Positions 46,581 to 56,940 of a stretch of DNA of 64,000 nucleotides are shown piece after piece (the first letter of the stretch is position 1; each line of letters opens with the position of its first letter). Source of the stretch: Plicaturopsis crispa FD-325 SS-3. Its lineage: Eukaryota; Basidiomycota; Agaricomycetes; Amylocorticiales; Amylocorticiaceae. The notes under the pieces were generated by a model. It ran no database searches and was not told the origin of the DNA. It was given only the letters and a program-made list of their open reading frames with translations. A program made the position numbers and the translations under genes. The stretch is from positions 1,002,565 through 1,066,564 of the forward strand of contig KN832562.1 in the NCBI GenBank assembly GCA_000827205.1. The letters run 5' to 3'.

Positions 46581-48352
46581 TTCGCTGTCAGTGTCAACAT
46601 GTCACTCACTGCCTTCGGCAAGTAGGAAAAGGAAGATCACCTGTGCCTATGATATATCCTCTATGTAAAGCCAACACTGGATTCAACTGGTCTGCATCAT
46701 ACCCGTTATGTATATGGAACTACTTATCAAGTTGGCCCCGGACAATTTTCTTTACCTTGCGCTTTCATCCCTGATATCCTTGCTATAATCTACTTCCTTC
46801 CATGCATCTACTGTACCTCTGGCATCTCCCAAATCGACAGAGCCGTGTCATCTTCGTCATGGCATGATTTTTTTCCCTTGGCGTTCATCAATACTATTTA
46901 TCCAAAGTCTTTCAGGCAATCGATCTCCTCATGCAACGGCAATGCAGAATCTATCGCCAAACCGACTCTCAGTATCACAATGGTAACAGAAGAATGGTTG
47001 CCAGCGCCGCCGCTAACGACGTTTATTCAAAGTGATTTCTCCCTTGTTACAACCGAACGCTCTGCCCTGCAAGGACTCGCGTATTAATTCCACTCCAGTC
47101 TGTGTCCACGCCGAAGGGTCTAAGAGCGATAGCGGTTGCTGTGCATGGTCAGATGCCGTCCGCACCTATCAGTAATGACAGTGTTAGTGTATAAATCAAA
47201 ATCATCGGGTTCTTACTGTGTCGGCGTGCAACCACGCCCTGTCCCTCGCGCTTCGCATCGTCGACCGACTGCTCAATCGCCACGACGTTTCCATTTTCGC
47301 ACAGAACAAGACGCGAGTTCGCAAAGTCCGACGACCGGCTGAAAGTGGCAGACGACGAGATCAAAGCGGCAGCCACGCCCGTCCACTTTAGTCGGGGACG
47401 AGCGCGTTCGACTGACCGCACCACCGCCCCGGCCTTTTCTCATCAATCTCGACCTCGCTCCGCCTGAAGGCAAAAGAGCGAAGATCATGGCTATTTCGCG
47501 TCGCATGGGATCTCCGCCACGCGCCACCTGCTGAAATGCTGCACCGTCGAGGAGAGGACACGGGCGCTCTCCGGACTTCTTCGATTTCGCGGCCGCGCCT
47601 GCCGTCGTATCGCGTCGCGACACGCTGCAGGAGTACACGAGCTGCGTTGATGCCGGCCAATCTTTGTCGACATCGCGGGGCGCGTCAGTGTCACGGTCGG
47701 CGACGCGCTGCAGGCCCTGCATGCGCGCTTCCAGCGGCCGATGCCCGACGACTTCGATTTGCGCTAGCTGCGCTCGACGAGCGCAAGTAGATGGAGGCGC
47801 TGAACGCGTGGCGGAGAACATGGCGGGGGCGGTGGAGGCAGTGCCCGGTGCGGAGTAGCAGCCGCAGAGGCCTCGGGCGTGAAACCGTGTGTGTGGGAGG
47901 TCAATTGGATAGGAGAGTGTACGTGCCTCCACGGTGTATAGATGGAGTGGGCGAAGTGGCTGCCCGAACGGCGAAGGCTGGCGCATGCTGGGTTCATTGC
48001 ACGATAATCCGGAGGTTTTTCCCTTTCTTTAAGTAGTTTCGCAATCGAGGGTGACCGGTGACACAGCAGATGCTCACCTTCACGTCATTGATGTTGCCGT
48101 AATTCGTTCTTGTATGTTCTACAACACTATCAAACACCTATATATTACTTACCTGTATGTCTACAGTCCACGCGCGCGCTGACGAAGCCATATAATAATG
48201 ATTGCTATTGCCCGAGCAAGCTTTGAGCGCGGAGACCAGATATTTGCATTGAAGCGGAGGGCCTCGCTGGGACTGAGAGAAATGTAGGAACGATGTGAAC
48301 AGCACATGAAATTGATGACAAGCACAACAAAACATATACCGCTGAACAACTG
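46581..48352 (+). pseudogene. Degenerate GC-rich relic(s) between caspase copy 2 and BUB3
   Basis: At 47,235-47,400 plus-strand pieces read LRIVDRLLNRHDVSIFAQNK and, in the next frame, EFAKSDDRLKVADDEIKAA. At 47,680-47,765 another reads VTVGDALQALHARFQRPMPD, which recalls the DUF6699 style of basidiomycete orphan proteins (weak recollection). At 47,950-48,015 WLPER..LAHAGF is shared with the left-copy relic. Frames change and stops intervene, so no gene is modelled. 46,581-47,200 holds nothing recognised. Confidence 0.4.
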
Positions 48353-49723
48353 CTAGTTTCCCGTCCATCCTTTTGGCTATGGCAGAAAGTTGGTTGTGAT
48401 GAAGCAACGAAAGAGCGCGACACTCACTTTGACCTCGTCGCCGAGCTTTCGTATGAACACACTTGGCCGCTCCGCCTTTCGCGCACCATCTTCGCCTTCA
48501 TCCCATGTATAACTTGCGCCGACTGCAAGCCGTGCACCGTCGTTATTGAACGCAAGCGCAGCCACCGCGTTATTGTATTTCGGGTATTGCCTCAGACGCT
48601 TCTTCACCTTGTGGTCCCAAATTGACACCGTCCCATCAGAGCCAGCCGACGCAAATGTGTTGTATCTAACAAAGTGTCAAATTCTTATGTCAAAGATTGA
48701 AGGACCATAAAACATACACAGGGTGGAACGCTAGTGCGTTGACGGGCCAGACGTGGTCTGCATCATCGATTGTTTGCCGGTGACATTTGAACGCGTACTT
48801 CTTGTCTTGCGCCTCCTGGCTAGGATCGAAATATTCGACCGCTATCCGTCCCTCGACGGACGCAGTTGCGTACCCTGCCATCGCGTCAGCATGACTATAA
48901 ATGGAACGTGAGGCACAGAGGACTTACCCTGTCCATCTACCATACACGCCAGTGACCGCGTCATGAACTTGAGGCTGCTCTCGCGCTGCTGCTGCGGCAC
49001 GTCCATCTTCCGTATGTCGTATATGTGGAATAGGCGGCTCGCCATCGACACTACAAGGGTGTTGTTCACGAGGTCCATTTGGTAGACCCGTTCAGGGAGA
49101 GAGTGCGATGCCTGCTGTGGAGACGCTGCGCGCGGGTCCCAGAATCGTACCGTACGGTCCCATGAGCCGGTGATGAGGATATCTAATAGATGGTTTAGTG
49201 GCAGATGAGGGAGATAAAACCAAAGGACAAACTGGATTCTCTCGAGAAGTTCATGCTTGATATGGAGTCAGAGTGTTGGCCGAGGTGGTTGATTTTTTCG
49301 GTCTCGAGTTCTAACCTGTATGCGCAAACGTTAATTGCTTGGCGAACTGATAGAATATACAACGCACTCTCTGACAGATGTGTCTAAGCCTCCACTGTAC
49401 GCGTGGCTACCGTCGGAGAAGCAACACGCAAGTACCGCTGCTCTGTGGTCGAATTTTGTCTTTTGCTCGTTTGTGGCGACATCATAAAATCGAACGGTCT
49501 ACGTATCCCCCACATACGTCAGCACAAAGATACACGCGGCCATTGAATTCCGACGCACCGTGTCCCATGATGAAACAAGCAAGTGGTCCGGATGTGAAGG
49601 CGAGAATTTGAGCGACGAGATGCTGTCGAACGGCGGCGAAGAAAGTTCAATTTGATCTGTTGCGAGTGTTAGACTGCAAGACCCTCCAAGGCAAGCGCAT
49701 GTTGTCGGTACATTACCAGACAT
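48353..49723 (-). CDS. BUB3: Spindle checkpoint WD40 protein BUB3
   Basis: Seven-bladed WD40 propeller that recruits Bub1/BubR1-type kinases to kinetochores. Eight exons (minus order): 49717-49723, 49559-49656, 49368-49498, 49221-49315, 48928-49182, 48718-48874, 48428-48665 and 48353-48376, total 334 aa; animal BUB3 is about 328. The first coding exon is only 7 nt (ATGTCTG), splicing to give [20 protein letters not shown]. Further marks: [122 protein letters not shown] and [18 protein letters not shown]. It is the intact parent of the truncated copy at 40382. Confidence 0.96.
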
Positions 49724-50403
49724 TTGAAGAATTGGCTATGTCGTGCAGCTACGTTTTGACAGGACAGCAGATGGAATTTGTGGAGAAGTGAATCCTGCGG
49801 AAATAACGAACTCAAGATCGCTGCGGCCCAATTCCCGAGAGGGACTATGTGCTCTTGTTTGGCTGCAGCTTCTCTGGACGGACTCAACGCCAGAAATGTG
49901 TCCTCATTTGGACACTAATATATTTGTGAAAATGACTGCAGAGTTTTATGGTATGCGAGGAATTGCGAGGAATCGCAGGGAATTGTGAGTGACGTGAATG
50001 CATTTGTTATGGGATGTATGTAGGTAATGCCGGGTACGAGTGCAGTATGTATGTATGTACGTATGCATGTATGGATGATGCTGGCTAAGTGCAAAACTAG
50101 AGTACATATGGAGACTAGTGTGCAGAGTAAAACTATTTAAACTACAGGATATCGAAGAGAAACTATGCGAGAAGTGCGAATAGAATAAGGTACAATCGAG
50201 TAAGTGGATGCAAGGTTAAAAATAAGATAAAGCACGACATAAAGCGAAGTGTTCACGACAAAGTTTGATAACAGCACGTTGAAGCGGAAGAGCAGTCCGA
50301 AAACAATGAGATGAAGGGTTTAAGGGAGTAAAAAGTATCGATCTCGTGTCTTGAATACGGCGCGCGGCGGAGAAGGTTATAGGCACAACTGATCGCCGAC
50401 GTG
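49724..50403. other. Intergenic; GTAT microsatellite at 50045-50076
   Basis: Upstream of BUB3 and downstream of the minus-strand caspase gene. An imperfect GTAT/ATGT tetranucleotide repeat at about 50045-50076 is the only structured element. A-rich sequence follows to about 50,240. Confidence 0.6.
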
Positions 50404-52543
50404 CTACAGGGAACTTGTCAGAATGGCATGCATTGAACGAGCAGAAATAAGACGCACGCATGGTTCTAAGCTCGCAAGCTATAAGGCAGGAGGAGCGTTA
50501 GTATATGACTCCAAATGACACCTTGAATGTGCTCACCATGGGCTCCTGCATAAAATCCAGCGTGCCGACTCGTAATTGTCTGCGACGCTGCGAATCAAGC
50601 TGCGCACGTTTGCCCCGGAACTGTTCCAGCGCTTCCCCGTTCTTCTTTGCTACAGCATCGCTGTCATGTGAAATAAGCGTCAGTTATCTTGTATGCCTCT
50701 GCAAGTGGGGGAGCAGTACCATATTTCGGTGATCGCGTCCTTCAAAAGAGGATGCGATTCCTTCTCCAGAATATGGACTAACATCTGTGAATGAGATACA
50801 ACGATTTAGTAATTGATTGCACCACAATAGGTAGGACCACTGACCCGCGTCATGGATGACCCATCTGATGCCTCCAGTGATACTTGAGGATCACCGCACG
50901 CAGCAAAAGCAACCTAAATCAGTAGCACTGAGCAATCGACCCAGCCATGTCTGCGAGTACTATGCGCACCACATTGGCAGCCGATGGAGGAGTCTTCGGG
51001 CAGTTCCCCGCACACTCGAGGGTTGATGCGTACTTCTCCATGTGCTCGAAACGCATTTTCTTCGCGGTTTTCTGGGTAGATGGAATGTTCTCTTGCGAAG
51101 GGCGTAGCTGTACGTGGTATGCGTTAGTCCAGTCACAGTGGAGGGCACTAACATGGCTTACAGGTCCGTCGACATCATTTTGGCTCGAAGAGGCGCGTAG
51201 CGGAGAGGACTTCGCTACGTCCGGAAGCGACGTGGGAGATCGGCGTATGCGACGAGAGCTACGCATTACTATTGGCGACGTCGGCTCTCCCGAACTCACT
51301 ATGGAGGCAGACAAACCCCTGGTGGAGAACGGAAGATGCGACTAGTAGGATATGTATAAGCGTTGTACGACCGAGAACAGCATGTGTACGAACGGAGTTG
51401 ATGTCCATAGGACTGAGACAGGTGTCCATAGGACTAAGACATGTGTCTTCGGATAAGAAGGGCATGATCTCGGGAGACCCTGATAGTAACTCTGCCGCGG
51501 GGGAGGCAGTACGGACGGGATAGTCAAGCTTTATCTCGTCTTCGTTGATTGATGATGAACGACTCGTGGCCGTGACATGAAGGGCCTGCGAGCTGATAGA
51601 CGATTTCCTCGACCGGGCTTTCCGAGTCTTGATATTCTTCCCTTCGTGAATGTTGAAGGTGTACGAGTTGCACTTTACATGCGGAAGATCTATCGCAGAC
51701 AAATTCATCAGATGTGAACGTGTATACCTCCTTGGTAAGGGCACGTACCAAGCATGGTACCTGAATGACATGTATCCAGAATCGCCTACGTATTTTCACA
51801 TTCAAAGCCAGCACTGGCGAAACCGAAGTAAATAGGTAAACTTACAACGAAGTTGCTGCCGACGGGGAGGGGTTGAATAAGAATGCTGTTGAGATCCTGT
51901 TTATTAAGGATATGTAAGTAAGTGTCTGGGTAGGACCGGTTGAGTGATTGGGCGTACGTCGTCGATTATCATCATCTCTTGGATATATTTTCCATCCTTA
52001 AACGCGTCCTCGGGCACCATGGCTTCATCCTTCAAGTCGAGCTCCTTTACAGGCGCGTCCGGTTTCTGATCTATCTGGTCCGAGTGCCCAGAATCTGTAG
52101 AGTGCACAAATCAGATACATATTGCAACAAGGAGAGCCTCCTAGAACTCACAATGGAACAGGAGATGATCCCCGGCCTTCACACCCTCTACCAGCCGTTT
52201 GCACTCGCGTATCTAAACTGCTCTTGAGCACTGCTTAGTAACATTTTTTGCTGCACTCACTATGTTTTCACGCGTAGGACGGAGCCGCGGGTCGCAGTCC
52301 TCGTCGTCTATCATAATCGTAACATCGTCCACCTGGTACGAGAGTGCTAGGACGAGTTTAGCGAGAGTCCTATTTGGAACGAACGTCGGACTCACTGGGG
52401 CCAGTTATCAACCTATGCAAATCTCTGACATCCTCGTGTGGGCCGCGCAGGCTTCCTCCGTACTGTATACCAATCAAGAGGGCCTTTCTCTTCCCTTTGT
52501 GCTCGTTCACAGGAGGCATAGACGTGGGGGGAGTCATAGACAT
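50404..52543 (-). CDS. Caspase-domain protein (peptidase C14), copy 3
   Basis: Thirteen exons (minus order): 52396-52543, 52261-52346, 52152-52212, 51958-52094, 51846-51896, 51749-51785, 51394-51689, 51162-51341, 50970-51107, 50845-50913, 50720-50784, 50537-50660 and 50404-50478, total 488 aa. Start MSMTPPTSMPPVNE; a Met at 52519 fits the shorter copy 2 N terminus. KRKALLIGIQYGG, catalytic His in FHYSGHSDQ (about 102), catalytic Cys in AILDTCHSG (about 167). The linker is longest here, with a doubled unit TCLSPMD. AN-VVAFAACGDPQVSLE, DGSSMTR and FMQEPM-LASLEPC follow. Exon 11 equals exons 11+12 of copy 1 fused (65 nt against 19+46). The last residues depend on whether GTGCGT after LEPC is a donor. 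Two SDR genes lie upstream on the same strand. Confidence 0.88.
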
Positions 52544-53827
52544 GAGAGCAGTCTGTGCAACGCTTGCCATATGCTTTAAGTATGGCCCTGTGCTGCACAG
52601 GCTGCGAGCTACCGTTACACGGAGTCGGAAAGCGCACGGCAAATGGGAGAGGAATCGGTCGCAAATCCTGTGCCGGGGGGCGATCTCTGCAGATTTAAAT
52701 AAATGAAAAGGGTCTTATCATAGCCTTAGGGCATGACAGAGCGTGCGCAAACGCAATTAAGCAGGCAAGGGCATCCCCGAGCCTGAATGCGACATCCACG
52801 GCGGATTGGAAAAACCACGCGCCCGGCCGTTGCAATGTTTCAGTCTCGCGGTAATCAAACGTGCTAAATGGGCGGTGTGGCAGTGTCGAGGCATCAGGAA
52901 CGAAGCTCTCTAATTTACGTCCGTGGGTATCATACGTTCGACGATCCTGGACGACGACGAACTTTGCAGGCGCCGTATTGTATAGGGTACACCCCGGGAG
53001 TCAAATAGAAAAATAGTATGGCAAGGGAACGAGGTATACTTAGTCCCACTACTGCATGGCAGGCGTCAGGGCGCTTGGTGGCTGTGAGAAAGTCGCGCTC
53101 GGAGAAAACATGTCGGCCTCGCGAGTAGAAGTCTCTCGAGATTCGGAGTGCAATGTTTTCCGTGGACGCGTGGACGTTGCGTATTTTGGGAGGCTCGGAA
53201 GTTCCAGGATAGGCCGTGCGGACCCAGACGTGAGATACTAGCGGATGAGCAACAGGTTTGAGACCCTTCCAAACCGAGGTGGGAGTATGCGCTGTCCTGC
53301 CAGTGCCTTCTGGATGGCGAAAAAACATAAAATCACTAGGGGCGCATAGTGAGAGCTGCCGACATGGAGTTTGCAATATGAATGGTGTGGGCGCCATTTG
53401 CGGGTATCGGTGAGCGCGCTACCCCGAGTTTGACGGCACCGCGTCCTTACCGTGTTTGGGAGGCTGTGGCAAGTTGCGTCAGTATGGCCGAGCGTCTACG
53501 AAGGAAAGTCAAGCCACGTAGGGGTCCCTCATTGAATTAAACATGGCGATTTGTAACACAACAATGTAATGTAATCTATGATGCCATGTGAGCTGCGTAG
53601 AGTAGAGGGATGAAACCGAAGCATGAGCGTACCGTAGGGAGATAAAGCTTGTCGAGTGGCGGCAGGTACAACATGAAGGGGTGATGCGTGACGAAGAAAC
53701 ACTGAAATAGACTTCAGGCGCTCAGGGTCTATGTATAACATCGAACAAGCCAGGAGGAGATTAACTGGCGCTAGCATTCAGATATACGCGACACAGAAAT
53801 GTGTTTAGGATCGCACTCACCTAGAAC
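52544..53827. other. Intergenic between caspase copy 3 and SDR copy 3
   Basis: No gene supported. 53,440-53,820 is similar to 55,150-55,529, showing that the SDR duplication included the 3' flank. Confidence 0.55.
52574..52601 (-). promoter_or_regulatory. Caspase promoter: inverted repeat and TATA-like element (copy 3)
   Basis: On the minus strand CCTGTGCAGCACAGG (52587-52601) is followed by CTTAAAG (52574-52580) instead of TATAAAG. One base of the inverted-repeat centre and the TATA core differ from the other two copies; spacing is similar. Confidence 0.55.
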
Positions 53828-54778
53828 TCAAACCGAAGTGACCTCGACAGTATGATCCCAAAGCTTCTGCCTGGTCTCTGGCGTAGACGACGAGTTCCTG
53901 CTGACATCGTCGGCCTTAGATCCCTTGTAATTTGGTCCCTTTTTACTTGACAAAAGCGCATGAAGCATATAGTCTCCGGAATCTTGAAGAGAGAGCGAGA
54001 ACGGATATACGAGGACGTTCAGCACTGGCGCCAATGTGTATTTCAAGATTCCTGTCGTTGGGCTAATCAGCGACGTGCGCACAACGCCGGGGAAGGCATG
54101 TGTGAATGCGATATCAGGATGGCGCACGGCGAATTCCTGGACGATGCGTAAGGAGAGGAGCGAAAGTGACATGACACGACTTACCTCGACCATAAGATCA
54201 TTGTAAGTGGGTCCCTGTACAGCGGCTTTCCGTACACTATAAGTCTTCTTCAGCCCCAGGTCGTCCAAGTCAATCCGACCATTTTCCCCAGCCGCGAGGA
54301 CCGACAGGACTTTCGCGTCTTCTCCTGCGTCGGCTGCCTTCTGCAGTAGCGGGGTAAGCTCATTAATGAACTTCCACCGCGAATAGTAATGTGCGGCTAG
54401 CTTCACGTCGATCCCCTCCTCTGTCTCATTCCGACCGCTCATGGTCAGAATCCCAGTCGAAATGAAGAGGTAGTTCAGCTTGGGGAGCCGCGCGAGCAGG
54501 GACTCGGTCGTAGCATGCACGTTCCGCATCAGGGACACGTCGCACTGCACGAATTCATGCGTAGCGTCGACGGGCTTGGGGAACGATGCGACAATGGAGT
54601 CGGCTGCAGCGCGATTGCGACCACATATGATGATATGCGCGTTGCCCTTCGTGCTCCGGGCGAAAGCTTCGACTGCGCCCTGCCCAATGCCCGACGTTCC
54701 ACCGATGAAAAGGGCGACAGGGCGAGGCGGGAAAGCGTGTGCTGCGTTAGCAGCTCGAACAGCGGCTATAGAGGACAT
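53828..54778 (-). CDS. Short-chain dehydrogenase/reductase (SDR copy 3)
   Basis: Exons 54185-54778 and 53828-54136 give 300 aa, the same size and intron position as SDR copy 1. GGTSGIGQG is at residues 26-34. CDVSLMRNVHATTESLLARL, LNYLFISTG, LAAGENGRIDLDDLG and KKTYSVRK follow, then HPDIAFTHAFPGVVRTSL. The 48 nt intron is a multiple of three and has no stop, so unspliced mRNA would encode 16 extra residues. Upstream the GATAAATAC box and CCGGCATGG are conserved. Likely same reaction as copy 1, substrate unknown. Confidence 0.93.
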   Translation of the reverse strand: MSSIAAVRAANAAHAFPPRPVALFIGGTSGIGQGAVEAFARSTKGNAHIIICGRNRAAADSIVASFPKPVDATHEFVQCDVSLMRNVHATTESLLARLPKLNYLFISTGILTMSGRNETEEGIDVKLAAHYYSRWKFINELTPLLQKAADAGEDAKVLSVLAAGENGRIDLDDLGLKKTYSVRKAAVQGPTYNDLMVEVSRVMSLSLLSLRIVQEFAVRHPDIAFTHAFPGVVRTSLISPTTGILKYTLAPVLNVLVYPFSLSLQDSGDYMLHALLSSKKGPNYKGSKADDVSRNSSSTPETRQKLWDHTVEVTSV

Positions 54779-55529
54779 GCTAGCGAGATACTGGGGGTTA
54801 TGAGGGTTATGAGGGGTGAATTGGAGACCACTGCTCTGGCATTGAGGTATTTATCAATTTCTGCTCGGATGAGTGCGGAAACAACGAGCCATGCCGGTAC
54901 GCGTAAGTACCGAGGCGCGTCGCGTGCCCGACTCGGATGCACATTGTTTTATCTACGTGATGAGGTACAGCTGTTGTTTGTCGGTCTGATATGCAGGAGA
55001 AAGAAGTGTTTGATTTACAGCGTTTGTGCTGATTGGGTCCACAAATTCAACGAGGAACTGCCCCAGACGCTGACCCCGAATCATGTTCTGCTGACGTGCG
55101 CTATTTGCAGGTACCGGTAGATGCGCGCGCTGGGACGAGCTTGAGTGCACCATCCGTAGCGGTTTTTGAGAGGCTGTGGCAAGTTCAGTCCATATTGTCG
55201 AGAGAACCGTGTGCGAAGGACAGTCGAACAACGTATCGACCCATTATTAATATTAAACTGAACATCATGGTTAGTAACACAAGATCCGAGTCCTGCAAAG
55301 CCATATGAGCGGTGGATAGTAGAGGAATGACACTGAAACGGGCGCACCGAAGGGGTATAATGCCTATCGAATGGCGGCAGGTACAACGTGAAGGAGGGAT
55401 GCACAGCGACAGCAGTAAAACAATACACAGGGTCCATAAATAGCATCAAGTAACCTGGGAGTAGATGACCTGACTAGTATTTAGATATGCGTAACACGCA
55501 CACGTTTAGGAACCGAACTCACCTACACC
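54779..55529. other. Promoter of SDR copy 3 and 3' flank of SDR copy 4
   Basis: Carries the box TGATAAATAC on the minus strand (54847-54856) and the CCGGCATGG word near 54,890-54,900. The rest is duplicated flank sequence. No gene seen. Confidence 0.55.
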
Positions 55530-56487
55530 TCAGACCGAGGTAGTCTCGAGAGTATGGTCCCAGAGCTTCTGCCTGGTCTCTGGCGTCGACGACGAGTTCC
55601 TGATAACATCTTCGGCCTTAGGCCCCTTGTAATTCGCGCCCTTCTCACTTGACAGCAGACCACGGAGCATGTATTCTCCGGACTCCTGCAACGAGAGCGA
55701 GAACGGATATACGAGGACGATCAGCACCGGTGCCAGCGTATATTTCATGATTCCACTTGTTGGGTTGATCAGCGACGTGCGTACAGCGCCCGGGTAGGCG
55801 TGCGTGAATGCGATGTCGGGATGGCGTGCGGCGAATTCCTAGATTCTGCATAAGAATAGTAGCAGCGAAAGTATAGTTGAGATCACTTACCTCGACCATA
55901 AGATCGTTGTATGCGGGACCCTGCATAGCGGCTTTCCGGAGAGAAAAGGTCTTTTTCAACCCGAGGTCATCCAAATCGACGGGCGTGTTCTTGCCAGCCG
56001 CAAGCACGGCCATGACCTTCGCATCTTCCCCTGCATCGGCCGCCTTCTGCAGTAATGGTGTAAGTTCATTGATGAACTTCCACCGCGAGTAATAATGTGT
56101 GGCTAGCTTCAGGTCGATTCCTTCCTCCGTCTCGTTGCGGCCGCTCACGGTGAGGATCCCAGTCGAAATGAATAGGTAGTTCAGCTTGGGGAGCCGCGCG
56201 AGCAGGGACTCGGTCGTAGCATGCACGTTCCGCATCAGGGACACATCGCACTGTACGAATTCATGCGTAGCGCCGTTGGCGGGTTTTGGGAACGAGGCAA
56301 TGATAGAGTCGGCTGCAGCGCGACTGCGACCGCATACGATTATATGCGCGTTGCCCTTCGTGCTCCGGGCGAAAGCTTCAACTGTGCCCTGTCCAATGCC
56401 CGACGTTCCACCGATGAAAAGAGCGATAGGGCGAGACGGGAACGTGTGCGCCGCGCTGGCAGCCCGAGCAGCAGCTACAGAGGACAT
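55530..56487 (-). CDS. Short-chain dehydrogenase/reductase (SDR copy 4)
   Basis: Exons 55891-56487 and 55530-55838 give 301 aa; one codon longer than the others (PANGATHEF against PANVTHEF). GGTSGIGQG at 26-34, CDVSLMRNV, LNYLFISTG, LAAGKNTPVDLDDLG and KKTFSLRK. Here the Tyr of the YxxxK candidate is Phe (FSLRK), which could weaken or abolish catalysis unless YSRWK upstream is the real motif. C-terminal HPDIAFTHAYPGAVRTSL and ETTSV. Tandem with SDR copy 3 on the same strand. Confidence 0.93.
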
Positions 56488-56940
56488 GCTCGCGAGATAC
56501 TGGGGTTTGTGAGGGGTGAATTGGAGAACAGCGCCATTCTAGCATTGAAGTATTTATCTCGATGTCCGCGACGAGTGCGGAAACAACAAGCCATGCCGGA
56601 CGTGTACGCGTATAAGCGCATAATTCCCATGCCCGATGGCCGATACAGTTACAGGAAGAGGGCCTGAGGAGGTGTGTGTTTCCCTACGCAGCGCGTGTCG
56701 GAGCGTCGCGGCCAAGTCGCGGCAGCACGACGCGTCACATTTTGGCCGAGTTCGGAGTTTTTCACTCAGACCGTCAGTCGAGTCAACCAGTCAAGTTTAT
56801 TGAACGACACTTGGAAGATATTTGAGTGCGCACGTTAAAATACTAGTAATTGAGTACAGGGACAGCATACAAATCGAACAAGAACTCCCAAACGCCCGAG
56901 TTATGACTTGAGTTCTACCAATGCCGTACATTTCGAGGAG
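56488..56940. other. Promoter of SDR copy 4; 3' flank of the next gene
   Basis: GATAAATAC on the minus strand (56550-56558), 63 bp before the start codon, and GGCATGGCTTG near 56,590 repeat the SDR promoter pattern. No gene seen in the remainder. Confidence 0.55.

Larger units (their letters stand above)
41036..49005. repeat. Tandem segmental duplication, right copy
   Basis: Repeats the order of 34678-41035: coiled-coil 3' fragment, SDR (now deleted and broken), caspase gene, relic, BUB3. It is longer than the left copy because of the 1,286 bp gap unit and extra sequence between 46.6 and 48.3 kb. The copy boundary is inside BUB3 near 49,005, where the left copy breaks off. Confidence 0.85.

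Noticed and set aside
47273-47986. 237-codon minus-strand frame as a real gene
   Set aside because: Composition is biased and no homology is recognised; plus-strand fragments in the same place resemble coding remnants.
51162-51341. Apparent frameshift at exon 8 of caspase copy 3
   Set aside because: With an acceptor at CACCAG (51319) the frame breaks, but the acceptor CTACTAG at 51342 keeps phase 0 and gives a 180 nt exon, so the gene is intact.
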